Source: Anodontia alba
Taxonomy: Eukaryota; Mollusca; Bivalvia; Lucinida; Lucinidae
Assembly: GCA_964016985.1 (NCBI GenBank)
Contig: OZ024823.1
Location: 134,002,112 to 134,066,111, forward strand
DNA length: 64,000 bases
Direction of reading: 5' to 3'
Shown: piece by piece, positions 1 to 12,168 of the stretch
How positions within the stretch are numbered: position 1 is the first letter of the stretch
How the letters are laid out: each line of letters opens with the position of its first letter
Position numbers and translations under genes: made by a program
Notes under the pieces: model-generated
The model's database searches: none
Seen by the model: only the letters and a program-made list of their open reading frames with translations
What the model was told of the DNA's origin: nothing

Positions 1-285
1 AGACCAGGAGGTCGCGGGTTCGACCCCCGCCGAGGTCGGCAATATTATTTCGTGGAGATTGATCATGAAATAGTTTCTACGATCATTCTCTCCCTTCCGC
101 TGATTCAAGAAGGGCAGTTGTCAGTTTCTGGCGAAAGAATGTGCACAGTACTGGTTAACCGCTTAGAGGACTAAGCCTGCCCAGTAAACGTGTGGTTAGG
201 TAAACTGACCGCACTCAACATGACCCCCATTGGATTGACTGGGCCGTAAAACTTCAACAGAAACAAAACAAAGCAACTGGCATAG
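1..285 (+). mobile_element. tRNA-derived SINE, cut by window edge
   Basis: The window opens inside a tRNA-like head: a B-box-like GGTTCGACCCC lies near position 18. A body follows that matches the SINE at 18181-18490 almost base for base, including the segments with 'gtcagtttctggcg', 'actggttaaccgcttagagg' and 'gtgtggttaggtaaactgac'. It ends in an A-rich tail with 'aacaaaacaaagcaa'. The A box lies outside the window. The shared core resembles central domains described for mollusc SINE families, but I cannot assign a family name. Confidence 0.8.
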
Positions 286-1023
286 CTCCAGACTGCACAG
301 TCTGATCAAGGTCTATGCTGTTCGCTTTTATAGAGTCGTTAAAGTCCATATATAATCTTCATGATGTGCAGGCTGATCTGAATCAGTGCTGTTTGCATAT
401 GCAATGATGCCATCTTTTTCTCTGGAGATATTCAAGATACTGTCTATAATTTTTTAACAGGTATACATATTTTGAAGGAAAAAATGTTACAAGGTAATTT
501 GTTTAAAAGTGCTAGCTGAATGGCTCATGAAACTGATCCTTTATTATTTTTATCCGATTCTTCATTGTTGGCAAAGAGAATACATAGGCCAAATAAGGTG
601 TATGACTTTTTTTTGTTTTTTGTCTGTGATAACTATTGTAGCTTATGGTCTGTTGAAATTTTAAGTGCTAAGTGATACAATATATATGAAATAAATAATG
701 TTATTTATTGTATTGATGGCTAAAGGCTTACGGTACCATACCTGGAGACAATCTGTGTAGGACTGTCTTCGGGTACGGTAGTACATAAAAAGCCAAATAT
801 AACTTCAAATCTTAAGGAATATTATATTTTCTAAGGACTTCCGTATTCCTTCTTTTCTAAGATGAGATAACGCAAGAGAGACTACTCTCGTTGTATATTA
901 AATGGTTAAATAAATGTAAAGATAGATGGATAGAAAACTAAGCAGCTTTTATAATACAAAGACTCTGCGCTATACAAACAGGAGACGAAATGTAAAGAAT
1001 GACGGACGGATGGACAGACAGAC
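286..1023. other. no gene seen
   Basis: AT-rich sequence with short homopolymers. No open frame, RNA gene or repeat structure that I can support. Confidence 0.5.

Positions 1024-1062
<39 letters not shown>
1024..1062. repeat. (GATA)n microsatellite
   Basis: About ten uninterrupted GATA units directly in front of the ATG at 1063. Confidence 0.95.
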
Positions 1063-1064
<2 letters not shown>

Positions 1065-1474
1065 GATTATACGCTTATATCTGTGGGTGAAGGTCTTGTT
1101 GCTCTCCTTCTGCTGCTTCAGTGGGCCGGGTCGATCGTCTGAAAAGCTACACATTATCAGCTTTCTGGTAGCGGCCGATAGCGCTTTCACAAGTGGAACA
1201 ATCATCAAACTTTTGTCTGATTTGGATTGTTTGAGCCATTATGAACAAATGACACAAGGTAATTGTTTGATGTAAGCATGTCATGGTAATATTAAATTAA
1301 TGGGTGGATGAATACTAACTAATGGTAATGATATTGTTTATATAGGTATCGGCGAAGACAGAAATTGCTTTCAGCATTTAGCTATTAATTCAAGATTAAC
1401 GGGGGATTTCACAGTTTGTTACATGAAAGAAACGAAGCGTCTGAAAGTTTATAATAATAATAATAATAATAGTT
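1063..1474 (+). CDS. candidate two-exon small ORF, unknown
   Basis: I do not recognise this protein. The first part (1063-1258) opens with ATG and a hydrophobic stretch (VKVLLLSFCCF, about residues 9-19) that could be a signal peptide. Alternatively the exon starts at 1122 after a good acceptor (pyrimidine-rich, ending ttcag). A donor CAAG|gtaatt follows at 1259. An 87-bp intron contains a perfect tactaac branch-point-like motif and ends in tatag at 1345. The second part (1346-1474) joins in frame (G|GT) and stays open to a TGA just after an (AAT)n run read as Asn. The joined product would be about 109 residues. The matching splice phases and the branch-point motif favour a real gene. The microsatellites on both sides and the lack of any recognised family argue against it. 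Confidence 0.28.
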
Positions 1475-2055
1475 GATAATAACTGAAAAATCTTAAAACC
1501 ATACTACTCCCGTTACGGATTTTCGTTACATCTATTTAACCAATTAATATATGGCGAGAGTAATCCCTTTGGTGTAATCTCTTCTGTAGGAGACAAGGAA
1601 TACAGTTACTGTAGTGCTTCAGCAAACCCCAGAAAATTAAAGAGTATTCCTTTAAATGCTTTGGTATATGCAACTTAAAAGTTTAGAAGTTATGAAGGAG
1701 ATATTTCTTTGTAGTGAATTATATAGAATGTTATACCATGGTAAAGACTACGGTAAATGTTAATAGTCTTGTCATAGTTTTACATAGACTAAGTATAAGA
1801 TTCCGATATTCCTGTTGGTAGGATCAGTCGCAGAACAAATATTCAAGCTGTGTGCGACGAGAAAGGTCTCATTGAGCGATGTATACTAACATTACTTATT
1901 TTTATTGTCATTATTTTTTCAGTTCAATATGTTACAGTCAGACGTGATACCTATCATTCATCAAAATGTCAGGCGGTAGGGATCATGCCTGAATAGACCC
2001 TTTTTACAATCGTATTATCCGATAATTGCTGAGCGGAAATTTTCCGAAAATCGAG
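1475..2055. other. no gene seen
   Basis: AT-rich non-coding sequence; the pre-insertion flank of the LINE that follows. Confidence 0.5.
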
Positions 2056-2626
2056 ACTGGCGGTGTATTGGTTTAAACGTATTTTATTTCATCGAAATCA
2101 CAACACAGTTATACATACATACAATACTCATTAGGATTTGAACGAAAGCATACTGCTTATTTAGTTCATCTCCTAATACATACAATATCTATTGTGAACA
2201 TTATGGCCAAAACATATTTATAGAGTAAGCAGATGGTTATATTAGAGACTGAAATTATGAGTAGTTACAATAGATTAGCATATAATGCTATCAACAAAAT
2301 GCAGTCTAGTAAAACTGGACAAGAAGGAAAAAAGAGTTAATATAAAAGAAAAAAAAAATTCATGGCATGATCCATACAAACGGGGAGGGTGGAGATTAAT
2401 TATACCAAATGTATAGGGGTTAAGAGCATGGGTAAAGCGTACAATGCCCGGGCAGCTGATGGATATTATGATCAGTTTCTAGAGATTCTATATTATGTAT
2501 ACATATATATCTTTCCAAGACTAGCAAAAAAAAAAAAAAAAAAAAAAAAAAAGTACTCTTTTCGCAAAATCATAATTATAAATCATAATAAAGAATAAGT
2601 TAAGCTACAGTGCCAGTAGACCTGTC

Positions 2627-3812
2627 TTAAAATCTTTTACTGTCTTTGATGTATGCTTGCACAGCCTCGAATATACGGACATTTCTTTGAGATGATAAAT
2701 CACTGTTTCCACGCAACAAACAATCAATAGTTACCCTACAAAACTGAGAAACAGTACGAATTAATTCCGCTCCTTGGTTTTCGTAAAAACTGCACTTCAA
2801 AAAGTAGTGTTCTGCGTTTTCTATCTCTCCGCATCGACATAACGGTGAGGCTACAATATTTTTTATAAAAAGGTCGTAATTAAGAGCACTTTAAACGTAT
2901 TTTATTTCATCGAAATCACAACACAGTTATACATACATACAATGTTCTCAAGCGAGTATGCAAAACCTGTAGCTTTCTATGTCCTATATAAAAATGTCTC
3001 GGTACAACTTTTTTATTATGGTTTAAGTGGCATTTAAATGAGTCAATCGTTGTTGCGTTTCTATGGTCATCTGGCAGAGAATTCCAATCACGGACCACAG
3101 AAGGAAGGAATGATTGATAATATAGAGTTGTCCTTGCATTAACTGTCTGAAGATCATTCTCATTTCTTAGATGGTAGCGTGAGATAGAGTTCACTGTTGG
3201 AGGTACAAGAAAAGAAAGATAAGCTGGTGAAAGACCATTGCACATTTTATAGAAAAGTGTTAATTTTTGTTTCTTTCTGCGAACTTCTAAGGTTTCCCAT
3301 CCTGTTTCATTGTATAAGGCCTGAAATGAAACTAACTTAGTTGCACTTGTTACAATCCTTGCCGCCTCCAACTGTATCTTTTCTAAATTTTGCTTTTCTT
3401 GTAGATTACAATTATCCCAAACTTCACTGCCATACTCTAGCAAGGGACGAATAAAAGAAGTATATATAATGTCTAGTGATTTACGATCTAAATCAAATTT
3501 AAATTTCCTCATGATATTAACCCTTGCCCAAGCTTTTTCTGAAATGTATTCAATTTGCCTGCTCCAGGAACAATCCTTCGAAAAATACAACCCTAAATGC
3601 TTATGAACATCAACCTCTTTTACTGGTTGATCCTGCATGTGGACCGGTGGATGCAAGGCTTGATTATGTTTTCGAGAAATAAGTAGAGATTCAGTTTTTA
3701 AAGCGTTAAAGGTAACTAACCATGTCTTAGCCCAAGCTGCCACTTTCGCTAGATCTGTGTTTAAAATATCTGCTGCAACTTCCGGATTTTCAACAATAAT
3801 GTATAAACTCGT
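2627..3812 (-). pseudogene. CR1-like reverse transcriptase, C-terminal remnant
   Basis: Minus-strand frame open from about 3812 to 2916: RT palm end, then thumb motifs such as HKHLGLYFSKD, LLEYGSEVWDN, EAARIVTSATKL and LVPPTVNSISRYHLRN. The frame is broken by the 54-bp block at 2890-2943, which adds a spurious YVCITVL tail and stop. Beyond the block the family's C-terminal zinc-knuckle-like part resumes (SALNYDLF, CRCGEIENAEHYFLKC) and ends KDSKRF-stop at 2627-2629. The endonuclease and the catalytic RT core are absent, so this copy cannot be active. Confidence 0.88.
2890..2943. repeat. internal copy of the LINE's terminal 54 bp
   Basis: The 54 bases at 2890-2943 match 2072-2125, the 3' terminus of the same LINE, without any difference that I can see. 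The block sits inside the reading frame, between the LRT and SALN parts of the RT C-terminus, and replaces roughly three codons. Confidence 0.9.
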
Positions 3813-3838
3813 TGTCAATACAAACTGGCGGTGTATTG

Positions 3839-5064
3839 ACAATGCGGAAATGAAAGACACTCGCTGCAACCTGTGATAAATTCAAGAATCCGGCGTCCCT
3901 GGACGCATAAATCCGCGTCCGGATTCCTAAAAATTCCCAAAGCCGAGTCCGCCGGATGCGTGTTTTCCCCGGTGGAACTACTACCAATTATGATTTGATT
4001 ATTTGACTGATGTCCGCAATCTCAGTCCGCAGTGTGTTATTCTTACCGTCGGTAACATCTTAAAAGAATAATCCGCCGCGTGTTTTTCACACCTGCGACA
4101 GTACAGTTATCTACTTGCTAAGCAAGCGGTAGTTAAACAGGTGTTGGCAGTTAACACTTCAGCGATCGTTCTGGTCGAGCAATTAAAGCATGCGACTGAC
4201 GCCGTTATGCACCCATTTCCTCATTGTGCATTGCCTCTACCGACAAACTGATTCATCGAAATGCACACGCGGGTGTCATGTCTTTTATCCTCTGAGGCTG
4301 GCAGATGGGTTTTTTTTTTTTGCTGTTTTTTTTAATTGATCTTTTTTTCCGATTCAAAATTTTCGGATGTCGATTTTTTTTGTCACTGACTTCAGAGACG
4401 CACGCTCACCGTTTTCTGCTGAAAGACGACAAACACCCAAGCAAAATAGTTCCTTATGCGTTTTCGAGATCTGCGCATCAAAACGGTTATTCCTGCTGGC
4501 CACTAGAATAGTTTCTAAGTGCCACCGATTGTATCACGTAAACCCTGTGTAGAGTCCCATCTTATGGATGCATACCAGACGACGATACACTGAACTGTTC
4601 GCGTTTCTAATATAAGTTAATTTTTTTCTATATCTCTCGCATGAAAAAAGCGCGTGCTCATAACGGTAGCGCGTGCTCGTAATGGTAACGTTAGATGACA
4701 GCGTGGCGGGGAAACCATTTTGGGAGAAAAACGAACTATTACCATGTTGGATTGTAGAGCGTTTTCTTGTCGGAAATGCATATAAAACAGACACATATTA
4801 AAAACAGAACTAAATAACTAAGACTGTTTCCGTGAATAAAAGCAGTAGATCGAAATGTCAACAAGTAAAAAAAAACAAGTTCCGGATATTTTTCGTAGCG
4901 TATATTGATCACAGCAAATGTAAACTTTAAAATGACGTTTTGCTGGAAGCTCAGCAGAGGTGGTCATGGTCAGAATGTGCGGATATATTTCGGATATATT
5001 TCATTTACAAGTTTGCGATATCATATAAGAGAGCTTAAATCAGTTTTGATTAAAATATGTTTCA
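3839..5064. other. no gene seen
   Basis: Non-coding sequence with poly-T runs near 4310-4340. ORFs of 60-90 codons here have no protein-like features. Confidence 0.5.
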
Positions 5065-5443
5065 CTTGAAGGCTCCATATTCCTCAAAAGTAGGCATTTT
5101 TTTTAATCCAAGAAGGTTTACTAAATTGATATATAATGTTAATAAGGTCATGAAATGTGGCATCTGACAGCCTGTAAAATTTCAGTTAGTCTTACTTTTT
5201 GACCTGGATCAAAAATGAAATGATTTTTTATCGTATCTCTGAATTAATAATGGCAACATTAAATCAGAGATACGATAAAAAAAAATATTTCATTTCAAGA
5301 ACGAGAGACTAATTGAAATTCTACAGGCTGTCAGAGGCAACATTTTATGAATATATATATACCATATATCAATTTATCAAACCCTTTTTTTTTTTTTTTT
5401 GATAATAAAATGTCTATTTTTGAGGAATATGGAACCTTTAAAA
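5065..5443. repeat. large fold-back element
   Basis: Imperfect inverted repeat with arms of about 150-170 bp. The left arm begins with 'ggctccatattcctcaaaag' and the right arm ends with its near-complement 'tttttgaggaatatgg'. The inner arms pair 'tttatcgtatctctgaatt' with 'aatcagagatacgataaa' near 5230-5280. No transposase frame is present. Probably a non-autonomous fold-back transposon. Confidence 0.75.
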
Positions 5444-5537
5444 TGCATAACATTCAAGATCATTTAATACAGACAGCAACGATCTTCTTTGGGGTAGGGT
5501 ACTGAATTTAACTGAAAAGCAATGTAGAGGAGTGTCA

Positions 5538-5660
5538 TAAAGTAGTTGCGGTCATGGTACCAAAGCCGTAATCCAAAATCATAAATCCATAAACGAATGA
5601 CGAATCAGAATGTTCAGACCAACAGACATGGACCCCAGAACAAAGGGTGTAATCAGGCGT
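5538..5660 (-). repeat. dispersed repeat, copy 1 of 3
   Basis: Reverse-complement match to 24450-24577 and partly to 25852-25955. Shared words include 'ccatgtctgttggt', 'gaacattctga' and 'gtaccatgaccgcaacta'. No coding content. Confidence 0.75.
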
Positions 5661-7584
5661 CCGCGGATAGTAAGCATTACTTGGTAAGCAAGCTTCGCCC
5701 ACCATGCCCATGGGCCTGAACGAAGGAATGGGACTGCCTATTACACGGAGATTTCCACAAATCTTCTATTGTGTACTTAGTCACGGTCTGACGATCCGTC
5801 ATTGTTCTCTGTGATACACCGCATGCCTCATTCTGGATTAACGAGATCATGTGTGGATTAGCGAGAGCGGTAAAACTTGCGATTGTGAAACTGGCCTATT
5901 CTTTGTGTAGTGAACTGTATGCCGTGTTTTTGTTGTATGCCACGTTTGTTGTAAATACATACATGCTTAAATGAAGTTATCTTCCGCGTGATCTTCTGCG
6001 GTAGTCCTTCATCTATTCTGGTAGCGCCATGTTCCGATCGCATGATAGGCATAGCTTTTTTATGCATGGTCATGCATGGCCGCAAGTGGCGCCATAACAA
6101 CCTTACACCTCATAACTTAAGAGGTAAAGCTTGTTTGAATGTCAAAATTGTTAAAAACGTGTTTTTGATCAAACAGTAGTTTAATACCCTAATTGGTAAA
6201 TTTGATATTGTAAAGAAATACAATTCAGAGATTTGGAAAGGCAAGAAATGCATGATTGTGTTATTAACAACATATATTTGGCGTATCTATTGAGTGGAAA
6301 TTGATATTGAAATAAATTTAAATGTTATATGTAGCTTTTTAATGATATTTTATATTACACCACGTAAATAACATTAGTTATAGTCAGATCATTGGCTTAC
6401 AATATCAGTACTCATACATGTTGCTGCAGAGGTACTGAATCAGTCCACAGTTATTTCCTCCGACTGGTAGAACGCTTTAGGAAATACCCTTCTCGCACAA
6501 AGTAGTACAATAGTTCATTGGACCCGAGACTACAATGAATATTATGCATGTTGAAGCAAACGTAGAAGAATGTATAAGGCCTTTGAAAATGTGAAGCTGG
6601 TCCAGAATTACTTTGAAAAATAAGTACAGCTGAAGTCGGTTCTCGGGGCGTATTCAACCTTGCAAACTACAGTGCTGTTTACGAAGAAACCCAATGAAAC
6701 CGAGTTTACGTTTTTCCTTCCCGACTGTATTCTTTGTTTCCAAAAGGAACCTCCGTGAATTTTATTCCTATTCCTTAAGGTAATTAGGGAGACTTAAGCA
6801 CAGCTTGTAAAATGCTCCTACCAAGGAAAGATATTGCCGCCACTGACGTGCTATTGTATACCTGAGCAACAGTGAAAAAGTAGCCGGTTTTGTCCTGTCA
6901 AATTTGCAGTCTCAGGTATTATCAGTAATAAAACCGAGTCTCTGAATTTTGTTCTTTCATGTGTTTTTATTTCCAACGGCAACCGTTTAGATTTTTATTA
7001 ACCATTCACACGAAATAGGGAATTAATTAATGTCAGAATAATTATGCTATCTGGAAGTGTTTTATATTTCCCCAGCATAGTAATCTCGTAATCTTTTATG
7101 AAAATAATGTTTGTAGCTCTAGCTGTGCTTATTTGTTTACTCATAGCATTTTACTGTGGTGCCTCAACAACACGGTTAGATTCCTCTTAGCCTGTCAAAA
7201 GGCTGTTCGGGCGGGTTTTAAGCAAGTAAAACTTATGTTAGATTATTGTTTTAGGTGAATATATGATACAAGATAATTTCATATAAGAGCAGTCCGTGTG
7301 AGGTAGGAGGACAATACTTACCCTTAGGCCCCTGCATTCCCTAGTATAAATTTGAAACGGACTGTTTCATATTATATATTTTTGTGTTAGTTTCGTTAAT
7401 GGTTGTTTTCTTCCATATTCATTGTATTTGTGCTATGCTTTGTTGTTCAATTTCTTCCTTGTATCTTATATGCAATTTTTAGAATTCAAAATGACATTCT
7501 CCAGACGAGCTATTGTTAACATATTGACGTTGCTAGTGTCGCCTGCATCCGGAGTTTCACATATGGTCGTTTTGTGTTGTTGGT
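5661..7584. other. no gene seen
   Basis: About 1.9 kb without a supportable gene or repeat structure. Confidence 0.45.
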
Positions 7585-7868
7585 ATGCACGCTATTTTGT
7601 TTTCTTTTGGTGGTTTGGTGTTGGTCTTACTCTTTGTTGCTATATGGTTTATTCTACGAAGCGATTTGTTTATGTGTTATTTTGTTCCTGTGTTTTCAGT
7701 CCTTTTAGCATTGCGATTACCTCGCTTGGGGAAGAAAGAGCTGATCTTAGTGCTTTTCGTACGTTTGTTTGATTTGTGCTTGTTTGGTTTTGTCGGTTTC
7801 CTCTTCCTCTTGGTGTCTGAGAAGGGCTCCGGTTTGTGATTGTGGCACTCCCGGGACTTTTCCTCCCT
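7585..7868 (-). repeat. basic-ORF repeat family, copy A
   Basis: One of four copies of a repeat of about 280 bp (others at 23841-24120, 56441-56640 and 61072-61300 plus 61837-61895). Read on the minus strand it encodes a Lys/Arg-rich peptide with the words [34 protein letters not shown] and [12 protein letters not shown]. The frame is open across the copy apart from a one-base slip near its end. I do not recognise the family. It could be a degraded ORF fragment of a larger transposon. Confidence 0.7.
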
Positions 7869-7895
7869 GGACACCCTGGACCTGACTTTTATGCT

Positions 7896-7977
7896 GACTT
7901 AGTGTATAAATTCAGAAAAAATATATGCTTGCAATGACTTAGTGTATAAATTCAGAAAAAATATTTGCTTGCAATGA
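7896..7977. repeat. 40-bp tandem duplication
   Basis: Two adjacent units beginning 'tgacttagtgtataaattc' and ending 'gcttgcaa', with one visible difference (atatatgc versus atatttgc). Confidence 0.9.
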
Positions 7978-9704
7978 TTTCGGTACCCAATTTCGTAAAA
8001 TCATTCTTCAATATAAAAAGATTGGGTACAACATAAATGTTATACGACAGACTGCATGCATGGTTGTTAACCCAATCACGGTAATAACTTTGCTTCCCTC
8101 TTCAATTGCATGCCGGCGGGTTAGGCCTCTATGATGGTTCCAGCGTAAAGGCTTATTTGAAATTTAATTTTGGGTAATGTTGGTTGGTACTTGGTACTCT
8201 ATCTTTGGTCGCGCCCATCGGAGGCTAACTGTTGGTTTTCTTTTGCTCCAGCATTTCAGTTGTTTCGTGCTGTCGAGTCCTTGTCGTTGTTGCAGCTATG
8301 TAACTAATTGATTTTTTTTGTGTTCTCGGAGATGTAGCACTGATGAGTTAGGAATCCTTCATGCGGACTAAACAAATTCTGTGACTAAACCGCGGCAGAT
8401 GTAAGGGCGAGATTTGTGGCCACGTAAAATCGATTTAAGCCCTCCCCCGCTCCCCTCAGTGAAATACTTTTCACTGACCGTTCCAAGGCGGTACTTCTGT
8501 CATGGTTTATTTTTGTTTTAGTTCGTCTTTGAATGTGTGTGTCGCTTACATATTTTTGATTTGGATAGCCATTTGGCCACTTTGTGGGAAAGCTACTGTC
8601 CATTTGGCTTTCCGCTAGTGATGTTTCCATTAGGGTCTAGTTATTTCGTGTTTGTGTTTCTTTCCCATTGATGTCTCTGATGGGGGGTGTGGGATAATTG
8701 TATCGGTTCCTGATCATTGCCTTCCCTTCTATTTTTCTCTTACCTTTTTAGGAGTGGTTGTTATCTTTGATTGTGGCAATTCCAATACAATGTTATAATT
8801 AAAACAATAATAAGGTGATCCGCTCGGCGGTATTCTAGCTAAACAGTGAATCATAACAGTAAAACAAATTATGAATAGCTATTAATCCCAACCAACACAA
8901 TCATAAATCAATCAAGGCAGAAGGCTGAACAACGATCTAATGTAATAATAACAGAAGCATGACCACCAGTTACATCACGGAGGGTTTACACATCGGGCAC
9001 CGTCCAGATTATTAAGATTTAGCATCCATCTTGTAAAGATTTAGGTTGGGGCCGTTATAAAATAAACGTCGAAAAGATTTCCTTAAAGTCTGAAGCCCAC
9101 ACAGCCGTCATGCAATTAAAAAGCGAAGCAAAAATTTTAGTTGTTATGATTCTGTCAGCATGAAACGCATAATTTCGAAGTGATACAAATAACGTTGTAT
9201 GCTCATTACTGGAAATATAAAGTATTACTGAAACGTCAGTTACAGACAAAAGGGACAAAACCTCAGTTACAGATAAAAGGGACAAACATCAGGTTGCATT
9301 CTACCATTTGTTTTTCCACAGACGACTACGTTAACATTCCATCACCTTGTTAAAATATACGTACAAAATTCAGCAATCAATCTTATTTTAATAGGTCATC
9401 CTTGCTACTCAATTTGAAATATATTTTTATGTCCTAATTCAATTCATTTCAACATCATCATCTGTGAAGCTGATACACTATAAGCAACCACCGTATCGAA
9501 ACTTATTATTTGCTCACGGGCCTCTGCTAACAAAACTAGCCCTATATTTATTTGGTAAACAGGATTCCTCACTAAAGTATGCATAATTTAAATAGACATA
9601 AATTCATCTTTATATTAAGCGAAATATCCAATATGCAAATCATGATGATTGACAGTTGAGGTCAGCTTAGCTCTAGATAATGTAAAGTATATACTCAGCT
9701 CAAA
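7978..9704. other. no gene seen
   Basis: AT-rich. Short fragments such as 'gattgtggca' near 8770 echo other repeats in the window. No gene. Confidence 0.45.
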
Positions 9705-10202
9705 AAAGGCGGTACGAGTCCTCATGCATATTTAGTAGAATATACCTACCAATGATCGCCTATATCATTACTCAGCCGACGTTGAAATAACGTCAAAAGT
9801 GCATTCTTGACGTTTATTGAGTTACAAATCAGGATGGCGACTACTCCTTGAATGTATATAATAAATACGAATGCGTTTTCATGAACATGACTTATTTTGT
9901 CTCGTGAAGGAAAATATATTAGGTTTATTGACGAATTATACATTTTTTCACCGATAAAGGCGGAACGAGTGCTCATGTATATTTACTGGAATATACCCAC
10001 CAAAGATGTCCTATATAATTACTCAGCCGATGTTGAGATGACGTCAAAATTGCATTCTTGAGGTACATATCTGGTGCTATTCATTGAATGTATACAATAA
10101 TCACCAATTCGTTTTCATGAACATCTTATATTGCCTCTTGAATGGAAATACATATATTAATTTTTATTAATAACATTTATTCACGAATTATACATTTTTG
10201 CG
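9705..10202. repeat. diverged tandem duplication, ~250-bp unit
   Basis: Unit 1 (about 9705-9950) and unit 2 (about 9951-10202) share an ordered series of words: 'aaggcggtacgagt/aaggcggaacgagt', 'attactcagccga', 'gcattcttga', 'ttttcatgaacat' and 'gaattatacatttttt'. No coding frame is conserved. Confidence 0.8.
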
Positions 10203-10669
10203 CTTTGTTTGATGTTATGAAACAATACAAATTTCCTCGATATAGTGTTAATATCCGTCGAGTTGTCATTTAATTGTATAACAATTAGCTATTACAAGTA
10301 CTTTACAGGATGTTGACTTCCTATGGATGAAGTACAATTAGTCATATATCTATGGAGGAATCAAATCTTGTCATGTTATGTCATTTGTGGACTCAATAAT
10401 ACAGGCAGTAGTTGTATTTGAAATTACAAATGACATGCCTAGTCGGTATATAATGAGATTATTATCTGTGTTTTCGAAAGAATATTGAACGAATAATTTT
10501 TTAACCGAACAAGTGGTCAAGGCCGACGCCTAGTGAAACAGTACGTTTCAATCAGACATCCCTTCCTACCGTCAGAAAAGAAAACAGGAAATCCACGTCT
10601 ACTTTATTAGACCGGTCTTACGATCTACCTTCAACATGGGATTATTATAAAATGTCGAGAGACTATACA
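10203..10669. other. no gene seen
   Basis: Unremarkable AT-rich sequence. Confidence 0.45.
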
Positions 10670-10776
10670 CCCAGCTAGCATTCTTTAAAAATCTATAGCG
10701 GGCCATTATCGGCCCGTCAGCTACCCTGACGGGCCGATAACGGCCCACTATAGATTTATAAAGTATGCTTACTGGG
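10670..10776. mobile_element. short fold-back element, family CCCAGCTAGCATTC
   Basis: 107-bp near-perfect hairpin from 'cccagctagcattct' to 'agtatgcttactggg', with the arms joined at 'cccgtcagctaccctgacggg'. A second member is at 14942-15049. No coding content. A MITE-like non-autonomous element. Confidence 0.82.
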
Positions 10777-12168
10777 CATGTAAAATATTTTCATACAGAT
10801 CCCAGTCATGAATATACTCATGAAGAGAGAGTTGGTTGCTTTGCCGAGTAATTACAGTATACATCATGTGTTTCAGTTGCTCTTCTTCTTTGTGTAAACG
10901 GTACTCTATAATATGTGATTGTGGCATTTCCCGAGCATCATCATGTATCAACATCTTTATATGTAAAGGATGCTTAAGAGAGTGTTTGGATATGTAAAGC
11001 TAACAATTGTGAGCATGTAGGCTTGGATATATCATAATATCTTTTCATTTACTCTGTGTATGTTGGTTAAACTGTTTTATCGCCACTCTATATAGTGGCA
11101 AAGGAAACGCAGATCAAAATACGATGAATTTCATAGATAAATCAGGGACGTTATTGTTCTGTTTCTTCATAACACATCTTGATGTCATACTTTATAAGGT
11201 TATGAGATTTGGTGCTTAATCGAGTGATCTGCTATGATTATTCCAATATTTGAACATCTAAATATGTCAGATATTTGAGTATGCTTCGTCTGCAAGTTTG
11301 ACGTTACTTGTGCCCAAATGTTTTAGAAACCTACAAAGGAGTTGGCATGAAAATAATAAAAATCTATATATGAAACTACCCATTATTTGCCATTTGTTCA
11401 TTTCACAATTGTTTTCGTAATAATTGTCACATTCCTGGAACTAACAGGCGCGACACGCGTTACTTTATTGCGGAAGGAAGTGTGGATAGTTTTGTTTCAC
11501 TTTTAACAATAGTTTGACCTACATCTGAGTAGACAAAATGAGGACGATCATTCATATGTCAAAAACATGAGTTCATGTGGAGCTTCTACGGCAAATACAT
11601 ATTTGCACGTGGTAATTTGAATATGAATATTGGAAATTTGTGGTGATCTATATCACTTGTCAGTTTTTGAACCTATCTCTATAATGCAAAGGTCACATTA
11701 AAATGTTCAGGCAAATATGTTGGCAAAATTATGTTAGCAAACAGAGGAAAATCGATATTATACTCCAGGATATTTATTTGTATGGGCATTCGTAAGATTC
11801 ATCCTAAGCAAAGTTTAATATAATTTGTAGACACGTTCTCTGAGGCGCGGGTGTGAGCGGTTTTGTGTTATAATGTGGTTATGGTTATCGGAGAATCCGG
11901 AGAAATCAATCGACTTGATAGGCGACTACTACCCTGCCATATGTCGACGTCAGGTATTAAACTCGGACCGCGACAGAGACATACCCTGAAGTATCCAGGG
12001 TCCATCGTTGTATGGAGAATTATTTCAAATTCTTTCTTAATATAACTGATGTTACGTCTAAATTATAGTTGAGTTAACAAAGTGTGTTGTTTACATGTAT
12101 TTTTATATAACTTGATCAAACCAATGGCATTTGTCACCATAAAAGTGTGCAGGTAATAAGCCACAGTC
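10777..12168. other. upstream region of the 12.2-kb gene, no gene seen
   Basis: No ORF or exon that I can support. A non-coding first exon of the next gene could lie here but cannot be placed. Confidence 0.4.

Larger units (their letters stand above)
2056..3838 (-). mobile_element. 5'-truncated CR1-like LINE with 15-bp target duplication
   Basis: The same 15 bases, actggcggtgtattg, lie at 2056-2070 and 3824-3838 and bracket a 1753-bp insertion (2071-3823). On the minus strand the insertion starts just after the catalytic FADD motif of a reverse transcriptase (first LINE residues [10 protein letters not shown]). It continues through the RT thumb/C-terminal region and a 3' UTR to a terminus at 2071. 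This is the usual product of target-primed reverse transcription that stopped early. The coding part resembles the LINE at 52570-56060 (LRNENDL/LRNSDHI, PPTV, CRCG motifs), so both belong to the same broad CR1-like group. An A-run at 2526-2552 (T-run in the sense of the element) lies in the 3' UTR. Confidence 0.9.
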
